A stretch of 64,000 nucleotides of DNA, from the NCBI GenBank assembly GCA_039881045.1, contig JAYWVB010000041.1:62001-126000 (forward strand). Reading direction: 5' to 3'. The DNA is from Chaetomium olivaceum. Its lineage: Eukaryota > Ascomycota > Sordariomycetes > Sordariales > Chaetomiaceae. Shown in pieces: positions 20,995 through 34,277 of the stretch (its first letter is position 1; the number at the start of each line of letters is the position of its first letter). Position numbers and translations under genes: made by a program. The notes beneath the pieces are model-generated. The model made no database searches, was not told the DNA's origin, and saw only the letters and a list, made by a program, of their open reading frames with translations.

Positions 20995-23900
20995 TCAGGT
21001 CGGTACACTGCGCGGGGTGACGTCGCCGCTTCGCCGCCGAACGACGACCTGCTGCTGCTGCTGTTGGGCCTTGGACGCCACAGCAATGGCATGCATCCGC
21101 TTCCGCAGGTAGGTAAGTCTGGTGTTGATCATTTGCACCACTGTAAACGCATTAGCAACCATATCGCACAGACCACAAGAATGACGCCGACTTACTCTTC
21201 TGCACTGCCTGCTTGTCGTCGCTGCTCATTTCGTCCGATGCGTCTTGAGCAGCGACGGGTTGCTCGTCCTTGGATGACGTCGACACGCGGCGCTTGGGCA
21301 GGTGATCATCGTCACTATCCAACACGGCCTCGAGCATGCGGATTGCCGTGACGTAGGATATCTCGCAGCCGGGGAGGTCTTCGCTCGCAATCTCGTTGAT
21401 GGCGGCCGTGCGGCTCATCTCGACGGCCCGGTCGTACATCAGCTTCTCGGCGCTTATGCCGAGCGAGGGAAACACGGCCACGGCGCCCGAGCTGCCGCCC
21501 AGCGCGCTCGTTTCAGGCGGCCGGTTGCTCGGGTGGCTGGGGTGTTCCTCGGGCAGCTGCTTTTGCGCCTCGACCAATCTCAAACGGACGATCTCGGCCT
21601 TCTCCAGCACCTCGTTGAAGCGCGACCGAATCCACTGAACCGCCGCGTTGATTTTCAGCGCTAGCGCCTGCGTGTTGACCGAGTCCCTGGTGGCTGAGTG
21701 CACGCTGTTGCTCGATTCTGCCCGGCTCTTGCGCGACCACCAGAGACTGGCGATGTCCATCGACTTGGCGAGCAAGGACAGTGCCTTGACGTAGAGCACC
21801 AGGGCCTCTTCTGACAGCGAAACCACCGCATCCATCGTGAGCCCCTCCTCTTCCTCGCCCATCCTGTCGGCGGGGACACCGCCGAGCCCGTGTTCGATTG
21901 ATGGCGCCAGCGGGACGAGCTGCTTGTACTTGACTTCGGCAAAGCCATAGACAACGTCACTCCGCGTAGCGTAATCCTCGATGCACTGAGCGACCCGCGA
22001 GTCTTCGTCCACGGGGGCACTCTGCTTCCCATCCATGATCAGGCCAGCCGGCGTAGACGGTGTCGGGTAGGCCGGGAACGGGCTGTAGATCTGGGGCGGT
22101 GATTGTCCCTTGCTCAACATCTGCGGGGAATACTTGAAGCCGAATAACCGGAGACTAGCATCCTGGATGGCTTTGGAAATCACCGACGTCGTGGATCCAG
22201 GGCTGCTCGAGAGGGTCTTGTCATGCGAAGCCTTCCGGTAGTGGTCATTCCGGCCCCCCTGTGAATTCCTGGGGTGGCTCGGCACGGCGCCTGTGGTCGA
22301 GGTTGGATATCCCTGCTGCGTAGCGCGCCGCACGATCTGGCCAGACTTAGGCGGCTGGGCTTGCTGCGGATACAGTGAGATCTGGTCCGCAAGCGCGTTC
22401 ACCTCGACGGCGGTTTTGTCGATGATGATGTAGTCCCGTTCAAACGCCACGTCCTGCGCAGCTTTCTCCTCGTCTGTAAGGGGCCTGATCACGGCGCTTT
22501 TTGGCCTCGCGCGACTTGAGCCCTCGTGTGACGGCGTCTGAGCGTCACGGGCGGGCGCCTTCGTCGAAGCGTTCGAGTACCGCCGGCTTCGGTCGACATA
22601 CGAAATGGGCCGGACGGGTGCCGACGTCGACGGCTGCACTACGGGCCGCCGTATCCCGAACCCTTCTTCTGCCTCCTGTCGCGGCGAGTAGCTCAGCCGG
22701 GGGCTGGCTATTTGCTCCAGCGGATTTGGCTTGGGTTCGATGGGCGTCGCCAGAGGTGATGACCGGCGCGGCTTCGGCGAGGGCGGTACCCCGGGCTCGT
22801 GCGTCGATCCCTGCTCTGCGGCATAGCGTCTCAGGGATGGCCTCCGCGACATCAAGGAAGGGTCGTTGATTCCTGTCGAAATCCTCGTTTCGGCCAAAAC
22901 AGGCCTCTCGGGCTTTGGAATATCATCTTCCACGAGGCCGGGAATCGGGCCAGTGATGACAGAGTGGTTGAAATAATCCTCAAAACTCATCCGCTCTACC
23001 GGATTCCGTTTCAAGAGGGCGCGAACTAAGCCCTTTATTTCGGAGCTGACGACGCAGTCTTTCGAAAACCGGATGACGTCCTCAGAGGCTTCGATCTTCC
23101 TGAGCAGCTCTACATGGTTGCCTGCTCGGAACGGCGGTCTTCCTGTCGACATCTCGTACAGTACGGTACCAACAGACCACAGATCCGCCTTGGCATCGTA
23201 TCTCTCGTAGCGGAGAATCTCCGGGGCCATGTACAATGGCGAACCGCAGAGGGTCTCGGCGAGCGAGGTGGACGGGAGCACGCGGGCGAAGCCGAAATCG
23301 GCCAGCTTTAGCATCGGCATCGAAGGTAGCCCCGCAGCTGGCGTGAGTGAGTCATGGCTGGCGCTGAGGATCTGTTTGTGCATCTTATTGGCTTCGCGAA
23401 ACTGCGGCGAAGGCAGCAGCAGCAGATTTTGGGGCTTGACATCGCGGTGGATGAGGTTGGCCTCGCGCAGGAATTTGATGGCACTGGTGAGCTGCTTTAG
23501 GAAGTGGCGTATGACGACCTCGTTCAAGCCTGAGTTGGGAGCGACGGGATATTTGCGGGCCAGCTCGTGCGTGCCCGGGTTCGTGATGAGCTTGTCCCGC
23601 TTCTTGATGAAGAGCGACAAATCCCCCAGTTCGCAGTACTCCATGATCAGGTTGATATGCGACCCGGACTCGACGCAGTCATGGAGGGCAACGATGTGAG
23701 GATGCCGCAGCCGCTTGAGGATCTGGATCTCGCCATAGAGGTTCTCTTTTAGCTTCTTGTTAAGACGGCCGAGCTCGACAGACTTGATAGCAACCAGCGC
23801 ACCGGTAACCTTGTAACAACATGTTAGCCAAGTTCGACACGACCCAACGGCAACGCTGCGCGAGGCTAACCTTATGACGACCAGAGTAGACCTGGGCAAA

Positions 23901-23996
23901 GCTCCCCTTTCCTATCTCCCTGTCGATGACAAAACTCCCGATAGCGTCATCGCTGGCCGGCTTTGACCGCCTCGACGAAGAGGTCCGTTCAGACAT
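20995..23996 (-). CDS. ATG1: Autophagy serine/threonine kinase Atg1 (ULK1 homologue)
   Basis: Three exons on the minus strand: 23996-23871, 23809-21196 and 21140-20995, with introns of 61 and 55 bp. The product is 961 aa, normal for the family. The kinase domain has the glycine loop IGKGSFA (28-34), VAIK (K51), HRDVKPQN (163-170) and DFGFAR (213-218). A long disordered linker follows. The C-terminal region, from about residue 600, contains the EAT/MIT segment (QCIEDYATRSDVVYGFAE, then LSLLAKSMD) that binds Atg13. The last exon supplies a conserved helix and a six-glutamine run. Atg1 starts autophagy at the phagophore assembly site under TORC1 and Atg13 control. No frame defects. Confidence 0.95.
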
Positions 23997-26900
23997 GGCT
24001 GGCTCCCTGTGAGAGTTGGCGAAAGTAGGAAGCGTGGGGGGAAAGAACAGCCCGAGGGCCTAAGATATGCGAAAGACGTCGGCGGCCGGCCTGATCGTCA
24101 TGTATACGTCGAGCCGAGAACTGGGGAGGAACCACTTGTTTGTAGGAGAGGTCGAGACAAGAAGGCGGTTGCAGGTTCGAAATGCGGGCCCTCAAGTCGT
24201 CGGGCGCAGGGACCGATGGGGGGGTGTGCTGCCTGTGCCAGCGGGAGGGAGGCGGCGAGTATCCGATAGGCTAGAGGGCAGAAGGGAGGACGGGAACAAG
24301 GGTGGCGCTTTGGCGGTTGTCGTTGCGGACGATGCAGGAGGAGTTCGAGGTCAAAGCTGAGTTATGTTGTAGGTCAACAGAAGCAGTGGGTGGTGATTGT
24401 GGTGGTGGCGGAGGTGGAGGCCTTGCGAGTTAGAGCCCGGGAGGGAGGTGCTGCGCTGCTATGCGAAGTGACGACGCATACGCCGTGGTGTGTGTGGTAA
24501 CTTGTTGAAAGTAGGACCGGGAGACTCGAGCTTCGGCGATGGGTAGGAACAAGAACAAGCAGCACGGCAAAAACAACAACAACGGAAAACCCGTGTTGTT
24601 GTTTTTTTTGTTTGTTTGGGGCAGGATCTGGTTGTCTTGCGGAAGAGCGAGACAGAAGCTCAGATGGGTGGCCGAAGTGTGCCTGGAGCACGCAGGGCAG
24701 TTACGGAAGCTATCGAGGAAAAGGCGGGCAGCTCCACACGGCACTGTGACGTCCAAGGTCAACTGAATGACTCAGACTCGATTGCTGCCGAGATGATGAC
24801 TTGAACCCAGAGGGTTTGCAACAAAACCAAACCCACAAGGAAGAAAGAGTGAAGATGACAGTGAGGATGCAGAGGTGATGGGATACAGCGTGTGAAGGTT
24901 GGGATGGAAAAAGAGAAAGGAAGAAATGGAAGGAACCTGGGAGGAACCTGGGCACAGCGAGAGTGACGACGATAGGCTTGTGCCTGTTGCCGGGTGGCCG
25001 CTGTGCACACTGCAAAACAGGGGGCGTGGGGAGTATAGCCACGGGAGCTGCTGTGCTGATGAGCCCGGCAAAGCAACGCACGGGACCGTAGGCGCTGTCC
25101 GTTCACTGGCTCAAACTGGCCAGGCGCGCTGAGCGGGGAGTGCGAATGCTGTCGCAAACACGGTGCTCGTGATGCGAGACTCCACCGACCAAGCAGAAAC
25201 ACTTAAACTGTGGTACCCCCGGGTACTGTTGCCCCTGTTGACTCGTACCGGTGCCGCATTCTGCAGCCCAGTAAGACAAAGGAGTACAAGGCACCGTTAC
25301 GTCTACTAGGGGAGTTACCGAGTTTGGCAGTCTGAGACGCGCTAGAACGGCATTTGCGATAAGACTCCGCGATAGCACCACCTCGACTGGCACAGCGGAC
25401 GCGTTGAGTCTCCATCAAAGCCCATCATTTACGACTCCTCTTGCGTCTTCGGAGGCGGTGCTGAGATAAGCGTTTAGTTGTGGTCCGTGACATCAGAAGT
25501 CGGCGGGGAAGAGACACACCGACAGCGCATCTCGTGTCCCGGTTTCTCCCGCGACCCGAAGCAGCTGTCTCTGCGTCTCTTTGCTCTTCTGACGGCGGTC
25601 GGCGGTGATTGTTTCTCCCCAGGTTCCCAGGGTCAGCCAGCCGTCAGGGTGGATGATGATGCCAGACTAGGACAAGCAGGGGTCCATTCTCCACTCGCCG
25701 GGACCTCGAGTGTTCAGTTCCGTGGTCACTGGCACTGACTGGATGGCTTTGCCCCACACGACCGACAGTGTCAACCACTCGAGTTCGAGTTGGGCACTGT
25801 GACACAGAGATGCACCAGCGACCGAAGAAGGAAAAGCAGTCCAGACAGGAAACCGAGCAATGGATTATTACTGTGGTATCTCGGCGTTTTTGCAGCAAAA
25901 TCGGGGTTCCCGGGTAACACAAAGAAGGGTTGCTTTTGTGGCCAAAAAGAAGCGGGAGTTGGTTCAAACGAGTCATTCAAGAGCGAGTATCCATCATCCA
26001 TGGGATTTGGTCAGGTGAGCCAAGCCGAACCACGCCGTCACTGCGGCTGCCCGGTCACTGCTGGTCTCAGGAACAGCTGCAACACGGCCGGGCCCACACA
26101 GTTTCCGGTTTCTTGATGGATGTGGATGGATGGTTCCCATCTAAGCAGGAACAGCAGCGTTCCCGCCTTCCCAGCGTTTGTTTTCTGTTTTGGTTACGGA
26201 GAGAGGCAGACGAGTTATCTGCACAAGGAAAGTGCGGCCAGCCGGATGAACGCTCCTTGCATTGATAGCGAGGCTGCTCCCGGTGTTAGGCCGACTGAAG
26301 GTAGACCAGGGATCCCTCTGCCTTATCGGCTGATCTGCCTGGTTTGTCGCCGCCTATCAGTAGCAGTTTGGCGATTTTCTGGCAATTCATAGCAACTCGT
26401 AGCAATTCATGACTTCTTGTCCCAACACATCAATGCCGGATGAAACGATAACCAAACAAACATGACATTCTAGGTCTCCTCCCAACTTCGCCGTTGAACC
26501 ATCGAGGTTCTTCTCACCTGGCTTCCAGGATTCCAGGACCAGGTTTTCGTAACTTTCCTACCCAGATTTCACGTTACTCAAACGGCGTCCTATCCTGGCG
26601 GTCAATTCGATGCACATCTCAGATCCAACGCCAAGCACCAACCAAACCCGCCGCCCCAAACAAGGACCCGATCCCATGATTCCGGGGAAACTCTCCACTG
26701 CCCGCCTGGAGGTCTGGGGGCCTGGAACTGAGCTGCAGCACCATGCTTGCAAGAGGCTGCCACGTCGAAACATGGGCCTTCTAGCGTACCTTTTGTTGCC
26801 GGATAGCCAGAAGCACTGTGGTCACCGGACTCATTCGGGGGATAACTAAGGAAACTAACTAGTTATCGAAACCCGCGTTGTCTTTTGTCGGGGTTGACGG

Positions 26901-29339
26901 CTGCACACAAGGCTGGCATGGTTTCCTCGAGAGAGCCAAAAGTGGTGTGATTGATCTTCGGATTGCCGTCCAGGCTCCTGGTCTGGCTGGCACTCTGGCA
27001 GTCTGCTTGGCTCACTTGCCCCCGCGCTGGCTCCCACGCCCTTGAGGAGGTCAAGGAAAGCAGGTCGTAGGCAGGGCAGCCTTGCTCGGGGCACTTTACC
27101 AACGGAATGTCCCAAAAAGGAAGGGGGTGACAAACAGGTCAGCCACTCACACCGAGTCCCCCGCGGTGACACGGCAGCGTCAACCCCGTTGCCAAGGGCC
27201 GGGAGAGGGCACCGAGAGCAAGAAAGCGAGACCGCCACGTCCCGGACGCGTTATGTGTGAGTGCGGCAGAGTGTGCACACCATCCACGCCATCTGTTGCC
27301 GCGCAAGACACCACTTGTCCTCGACGGCAGTCCATTGGGGCATATCAGTGGACAATTGGTGTCTCTCACTCGGCACAAGGGACGACGAACAGCTACCCGT
27401 GATCATCTGCCCTCAAGCACACTCTTAGGGAAATGTCACACAGCATGTCAGCGCGCATCACAGATCGGAAGCAAGATGTGTCACCGTGCTATTCGAAATT
27501 CAGGGTCCAGTCCATTGACTGATACATCTCGAATCCCAATCCCGCACATCTCGACGTCGTTCACTCGCCCGCCCCACTGAGAGACGCCTCAAGACACCCA
27601 GTTGGCTGGACTCTCACTGCAACCTCCGACGGAGTCGTCCCCGTCCAATCCACTCACCACGCCCCACTCAACCTTCATCAGCCAGACAGACGATATGTAC
27701 ACTTCTGTTGTCCATGCATTTGCTGTTACAGGTTAAGCCACGTGGGGTTTCCTACCGTTGGGGGACATCTCCGAATGGCAGGTTCCGACCGGCAGCATTT
27801 AGCCACTACCCCGGAACCGTTCTCCACGGATGGCGGATGTGTGAGCGTGTGAGAGCTGGTGGGCAGCCTAGAAGGCAACCATCGCCTCAAGAGGGGAAGC
27901 TTGAGAAAGAAAAGGTGAGTTCTGCGCACATATTGGACAGTAGTTCGCCCGTCGTTGAAGGACCCCGATCCAAATCCAACGCTGCGTGTTGTCTGTCTGT
28001 CTGTCTGCCAGCCCACACCTACCGAATAGTTACCCCCTTTTGATGTCCTCTCTGCTGCGACTTACACGAGCCGTTACCGGACAGACCTGCCAATTCGGGG
28101 TCAGATATGCACCTTGAGGACTTCAAATCCTACCGTGTAGACCCCGTTTTCGTTTCTCGCCCACACCAAGGATTGATAATCACCACTTTCTTTCCGCCTT
28201 GCCAACGAGCCTCCCTCCCACTTTGCTTCCGCTTTGCCCCCCCTTATCTAGGGATCTCACCGTCACAATCAACCCTGATAAACACCCACCCTCCACCCGA
28301 CCCTCCCATCCCCTTCCGCATATCCAACCCTCATACGAATACTAGCCGACCGACCGACCGACCGATCGACCGGTGGGTGGCATGTCAAGTGACGGATGTT
28401 CAACTGTCGGATCTCAAGTCAGCGCCCTCCCTCACTATCTATCTGCTCCTCTCCCGAGCGCGCCGCCGCCGCCGCCGCCTGCACACCCGGCCCGCTCGCC
28501 TGCATCCCCCATCCCCCATCCCCATCCCCATCATCCCATCCCGCGACCCGCGACCCGCCTGTGACGGAACGGCTGCGTGTTTCCGTAGTATGTATGGTAT
28601 GGTACATATATATAGCGACATTTTTTTTGGCTGTGCTCATCAGCACGCAAGCAAAGCACGTCACGTCACATGCGCGAGAGCCGTGTCGTGTCGTGTTGTG
28701 TCGCGTTACGCTGCCTTGCGCTGCGTTGCCGCTCGCCTTTTGTCTCACCTTTTGCCTCGCCTCGCGTGCTGTGCGTATATTATATTGAGGACGGACGTTC
28801 CGGTTTCGCATTTTGAAGGACGGCTCGGATCGGATCCAGGCGGCGGGATGGGATGGATGTCTTGTCTGGTCTGTCTGTCTGTATGTTTGTCTGTGGGTGC
28901 TGCATGCATGCTGATTGCTTGCTGATGCTGCAACCACGGTTACAATTAGGTCCCGGGTTCCGCAGAGTATTTCCATCACCCAAGCATCATCTGAGGGCGG
29001 GATCCAACAGACTTGGCTTGGTAGGTACTTTTCTTTTCATTGTTATTCGTTCTGTTCTGTTCTTGCGAACAGGACAGAGGGAGCTGGGTATGTACGGCAG
29101 GCACCCCAATGTCGAGGTCTACATCTGGATCTAATGCAATCCAAACCCAATCCGATCCGATCCAATCCGGATCTCACTCAGGTCCAGCCCCATACTAATG
29201 CAATGCCAAATACAATCCAATGTGGTATCAAATGAGATGCGCCAGACATAGCCAGCGGCCAGCGGCCACGATGCAAAATATGCAAGATGCAAGATGCAAT
29301 CCGCCCACCTCTCTGAATGCCCATGCCATATATGCCCCT
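23997..29339. other. Large gene-free interval (5.3 kb) between ATG1 and ornithine aminotransferase
   Basis: I found no protein-coding gene with family-like sequence and no tRNA. Contents: the ATG1 promoter side, GTCT runs at 27989-28007 and 28864-28893, a GACC tetranucleotide run at 28346-28373, and a strong TATA-like CATATATATAG at about 28603-28613 followed by T8. ORFs here are short, lack codon bias and overlap on both strands. Confidence 0.55.
28346..28373. repeat. GACC tetranucleotide microsatellite
   Basis: About six tandem GACC units with one GATC variant, in noncoding DNA. Confidence 0.85.
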
Positions 29340-30845
29340 TTAATGGCCCTCGCTGATCGTGGTCGTCGGCAGCTCTTTCAACGCCTCGCCAATGGTCTTG
29401 ATAGCGCCACGGAGTTCCTCCTCGGTGATAACCAAGGGCGGCGCAAACCGGATGATGTTGCCGTGCGTGGGTTTAGCCTATCCCGTCGTGAGTCAGTAAC
29501 GCGTTTCCATGCCCTCCCCCTCGGGTTAAAAGAAATAGCAGAGCAAGGACAGTAGTAACTCACCAACACACCCTTCTCCTTCAGCAACAAGCACAGCTCC
29601 CACGCCGACCTCCCCTCGGTCTTACTCTCATCAATAACAACCGCATTCAGCAACCCCTTCCCCCTCACCACCTGCACAAGCGGCGACTGGAACGCCTCCA
29701 CGCCCTCCCTAAACACCCTCCCCAACCTCTCCGCCCTCTCGACCAGGCCTTCCTCCTCCACCAACTCCAGCGCGCGGATCGACACGGCACAGCCCAGGGG
29801 GTTCCCGCCGTACGTCGAGCCGTGCGTGCCCGGCTCCACCACGCCCATGACGGCCTTGTCCGCCAGCACGCAGCTGACCGGGTACATGCCGCCCGAGATG
29901 GCCTTGCCCAGCGTGACCATGTCGGGCTTGATGCCGGACCACTCCGAGCACAGCATGCGGCCCGTGCGCGCGATGCCCGTCTGGATCTCGTCGCACACCA
30001 GCAGCACCTTGTGCTTGCGGCAGAGCTGCTGCGCGCGCGCGAGGTAGTCGTCGTCGGGCACCACCACGCCCGCCTCGCCCTGGATGGGCTCGACGATGAA
30101 GGCGGCGGTGTCCGGGCCGTGGGCGTCCAGCACGGCTTCGAGGTCGGGGATGCTGTTGTATCGGATCGGTTGGCCTGTCGTGGGGTTGGTGGCGCCGACG
30201 TTGGGCAGGTAGGGGCCGTAGTTATCGCGCGATTCGGGGTCGAGAGAGAGCGAGACGGCTGTCATCTGTGGGGGTGTGTCAGAATGGTGTTATGAGTATT
30301 TAAGTGAGGGGGGCCGGGTAGGGATAGGGGTAGCTTACAGTCCGCCCGTGGAAGTTGTCACTCGCGCTAAAGATGAGCGCCTTGCCCGGGGCCACGCCCT
30401 TGACCTTGTAAGCCCACTTGCGGGCGATCTTGATAGCCGTCTCGACGGCCTCGGCGCCCGTGTTCATGGGCAGCACCATGTCAAAGCCGAACAGCTGGCG
30501 GACCTTCTGGGCCCATACGGGGAACACATCGTTGTGGAAGGCGCGCGAGCTCAGGGTCAGGCGGCCGGCCTGCTCGGTGAGGGCCTTGATCAGCTCCGGG
30601 TGGCAGTGGCCCTGGTTGACGGCGCTGTAGGCCGAGAGGAAGTCGAGGTAGTGCTTGCCCTCCGGGTCCCAGACGTGGACCCCCTGGGCGCGGGCGAACA
30701 CCACGGGGAGTGGGTGGTAGTTGTGGGCGGCGAACTCGTTCTCGGCAGCGATGGCGCTCTTGGTCGAGGCCGCATGGTAGCGGTTCTTGGTGGGTGCGAT
30801 GTCGCCTCCAGGAACAGAGACGTCCTTGTCTGCGTGGGGTGCCAT
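29340..30845 (-). CDS. CAR2: Ornithine aminotransferase
   Basis: Three exons on the minus strand: 30845-30339, 30265-29564 and 29477-29340. Introns are 73 and 86 bp. The product is 448 aa, the usual length. It is a class-III PLP aminotransferase with the N-terminal YHPLPVVF segment, the NTGAEAVE cofactor loop, DEIQTG with Asp261 contacting the pyridine nitrogen, and Lys290 in LGKAISGG as the Schiff-base lysine. It converts L-ornithine and 2-oxoglutarate to glutamate-5-semialdehyde and glutamate in arginine catabolism. No mitochondrial presequence is seen, which agrees with the cytosolic fungal enzyme. The ATG at 30845 begins MAPHADKD; upstream in-frame codons lack conservation. It is divergent from GPI10. 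Confidence 0.95.
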
Positions 30846-31888
30846 TGTGCTATGGTGTTGCTTGTGTTTGTTTTGGGGGGTAGTGAGGTAAGTCTCCAAG
30901 GGATGACGATGGAGGGGCAGCGAGGTGATGGACAGGCCCCACTGATAAAGAGATGAAAGAAGCTTGGGTATCCGGCTTTGTAGACGGTATCGGTTCGCAG
31001 TGTAAATCACTTTGGGGTATCAAGCGGCTAGAACAATGGTACATGTAGAAGAGGGAAACAAATCGGTAACCCTGTGCATGTGAATTATGGTCAATTGGGT
31101 AGAAAAAGAGAAAACACAGCCAACCTATGAGGTGGAGAACAAGCCAGATTATGTAGGCACATGTCGCTTCAACTTCGGTCTCCAGATGCAGACGAAAATG
31201 TTTCCCTGTGGATTGCGTGAAACGCCACTATACTCCTAAGTGCAAGTGGAAGCGGCGTCACAGACAACATGACGGCAGTGACCCCTCACGTGGGCCCAAG
31301 ATCCCTGGAGATCCCTCGTGTGCCGACACAGAGCGAGCGGCCCCAACGGTCGGTTGTGGAAGGAGAGTCGGTCAGCCCGCCAATGCCGTCTCCCCCTCGA
31401 CTCCGAGGGTCCCCGGTCTTTGCCGCGTTGGCATCGCATTCCGTTGGTAGGTCTTGGGGCAACGACAGACGGGCGGTATGACCCTTATCCAATCATGCCG
31501 AACCTACCGGACCGTGGTGCGCCTTGGGGGTCAGATTCTCAAAGCGATCCGGAGCGGAGCGTTTGGCGGAGCGTTGGCGGACGGTTGGCGGTGGAGTTTC
31601 CAGGTTCGGGTCCCGGGGCGGTGGTGCAGGGACCACAGCGCCGACTGGCCAACCGCGCTCAGGTGATTACCCAGCAGGGGGAGGGAGGTGGCCAATCAGG
31701 GTGTTTTCCTTGAGATTATTTGGCACTTGGTGCCAGCTTGCCGACACTGGCAGAACCAAACAGCGAGACAGCCAAGCTCGGGTTCCATGTTAACATTTAA
31801 GTTACACATTACGTATAAAAACACCCCTAGCTCACAACAGCAACCCCAACCTGCAAGTCAAGTCAGGTACTTGTAACGTGAATACACC
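30846..31888. other. Divergent intergenic region, ornithine aminotransferase and GPI10
   Basis: No gene was recognised. It must hold both promoters. GTATAAAAAC at about 31814-31823 is a possible TATA element for GPI10, 66 bp before its ATG. Confidence 0.5.
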
Positions 31889-34277
31889 ATGCCAACGGCA
31901 TCCAAACCGGCTGCCGAAGGGTTGCGGGAACGGCACAAGGCGGGTTCCGTCGGAAACTCCCGCGAAAAAAGGGACTCAAACTCGTCAAACGACTCCAAAT
32001 CCAGCGAATCATTAAAAATGCACGCTCAAGTTGCAGCAGCTCAAGTCGGCGATGTTCTCAGTTTGCTGTTACTCTTTCGCTTCATCAACGCTCTCTGCGT
32101 GCGCACCTTTTTCCAGCCAGATGAATATTTTCAAGCACTCGAACCGGCATGGAGCATTGCCTTTGGCGCCGATAGTGGCGCTTGGATGACCTGGGTATAT
32201 TACACCTTCTCTCTTGCACCCTCCGGTTACATGTTATGTGATGTTATGTGTTGGCTTTTATTTATTCTGACCGTGTATGTAAACTCAGGAATGGCAATAC
32301 CAGCTCAGGTCATCCCTACACCCTGCCATCTTTGGCCTGGCGTACAAGGCCGTTGAGGGCGTCATGAGCTTTCTGCATCTGTTCCCGCCATTCATAGCCT
32401 TCATACTCGTGGCCCTACCTGGAACCCTGCAGGCCGTGTTTGCTGCCCTGGGTGACTTTTACACGTGGAAGCTAGCCATGGACATTTACGGCAGAGGGAG
32501 CAATGCCCCGTGGGCTGCGGTTAGTTCTAGTCTCTCACGCCGTAACGTTCACCACTAAACTCTTCTAGCTGTGGATGTCGGTGCTCAGCCCCTGGCAGTG
32601 GTATTGCTCCACCAGAACCTTTTCCAATTCCCTAGAGACAACCCTGACTATTGCCGCCCTGTGTTACTGGCCCTGGGAAGTTCTCGGTGATTCAAAGGTG
32701 GACAAGAAAGCCCAAGCACCCTTACAGGAGAAGGGGAGAGTAATGAGGTAGGCTCTTGTTAAGATTACAACACGAGCTCCGCTGACAACGTGATAGCCTG
32801 CGTATATCACTTGTACTCGCAGCCATCGCTGTTTTGTTACGGCCGACCAACCTGCTCATATGGCTCGCCGTCCTAGGCATCTCTCTGGCGCGGCTGGTTC
32901 CCGTCGGACAGTCATCTCTGCAGCCATCGACCCTGCTGGTGCTCTTTCGTGAGATCGTCATCTGCGGCACTGCGGTGCTGGCCGTCTCTCTCGTTTCCGA
33001 TCGCCTGTACTTTGGCTTTTGGACTTTCCCGCCATACAACTGGCTCTACTTCAACATCTCGCAATCACTCGCCGTGTTTTACGGTCAGATGCCCTGGCAC
33101 TACTATCTCTCCCAGGGCGTCCCGCTGCTCACCACCACATTCCTGCCGTTTACTATTGTCGGGCTCTACAAGGCAACCTCTTCGTCCAAGAGCCCACACG
33201 CCCTCCAATTCGGCATCCTCGGCACTCTTAGTGCCGGCTCTAACCATGATCGCCGTTCTATCCCTTATCTCCCACAAAGAAGTGCGCTTCATTTATCCTC
33301 TCTTGCCGATCCTACACATCCTCGCCGCGCCGTACATTAACATCTTTTTCACCAAACCGACTTCTGTCGCCACCCCATCACCCACCTCCTCCCAACCAAC
33401 AACAACCCCCGTCGCCCTCCGCCACAAACTGACCCTCACCAACCTCCTCTCCCTCAACCTCCTCCTCGCCGGCTACCTCTCTCTCTTCCACCAGCCCGCC
33501 CCCATCTCCGTCCTCTCCTTCCTCCGCACCGACTTCGAGCGCATCCACCCCGACGCCCTCGACCTAACCACCGCCCCCTCTTCCATCACAGCCCCCAACC
33601 CCAACAACAACAACCACCCCGACCAAACCAACCCTTCCACCACAAAAGAAAACGAAAACGAAAAAGAAAAACAAAAAAAGGAACTATTCGCCCTCTTTCT
33701 CACCCCCTGCCACACCACCCCCTGGCGCTCGCACCTCGTCTACCCATCCCTGCGCGCCCGCGCCCTCACCTGTGAACCACCCCTGCACACCCAGCCCGAC
33801 ACGCCGGAGCGTGAGAATTATCTGGACGAGGCCGACCGCTTCTATCGGGAGGAATACACGGATGGCCTGGAAGGGGATGGGGATGGGGATGTGGACGGGG
33901 GTGGGGGTGTGGTGTATGGGGTGGGGTTTTTGGGGCGGGAGGTTTGGCCTCTTGTTTCTCTTCCTCTTCTTCCGATTGTTGAGGGTGGTGAGAAGGAGGG
34001 TGGTGGTGGTGGTGATGGGAATAGTGGGAAACGGGGTGGGGAAGTGCCGCGGTATATTGTCGGCTTCGAAGGGATTGAGCCAGTGTTGAGGCGGTTTTTT
34101 GAGGGGAAGGATGCCCCCGGCGCGGGGATGGGGGTTACGCTGACGAGGGTGTGGTCCGCGTGGAACGGGGCGTTTAACGAGGACTGGCGGCGGAGCGGGA
34201 GGTTGGTGGTGTGGGATACGGGGGTTTATGGGGGTCTCATGGGGCGGAGGAGGGGGTGTGATGGATGCGTGTGTTGA
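31889..34277 (+). CDS. GPI10: GPI mannosyltransferase 3 (PIG-B/GPI10), one frame break
   Basis: Four exons: 31889-32194, 32289-32519, 32569-32747 and 32797-34277, with introns of 94, 49 and 49 bp. The GT-C glycosyltransferase signature FFQPDEYFQALEPAW sits in the first lumenal loop, followed by multiple membrane segments and the HKEVRFIYPLLP motif typical of ALG9/PIG-B proteins. The C-terminal CHTTPWRSHLVYP block is specific to Gpi10. The frame shifts by one base at 33229-33231: GILGTL is in one frame, and PALTMIAVLS continues in the next. The coding sum is one over a multiple of three; the expected length is about 731 aa. It adds the third mannose to the GPI anchor in the ER. The gene is essential in yeast, so the shift is probably a sequence error. 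Asn- and Gly-rich inserts make the C-terminal half long. Confidence 0.88.

Noticed and set aside
24374..25202. Several minus-strand ORFs upstream of ATG1
   Set aside because: They overlap in three frames, are rich in Ser/His/Cys, and show no conserved motif or splice structure.
27989..28893. Tetranucleotide repeats as a CRISPR-like array
   Set aside because: Simple microsatellites without spacers, in a eukaryotic genome.
29822..30295. Plus-strand ORF of 157 aa
   Set aside because: Antisense of ornithine aminotransferase, which has full catalytic motifs on the other strand.
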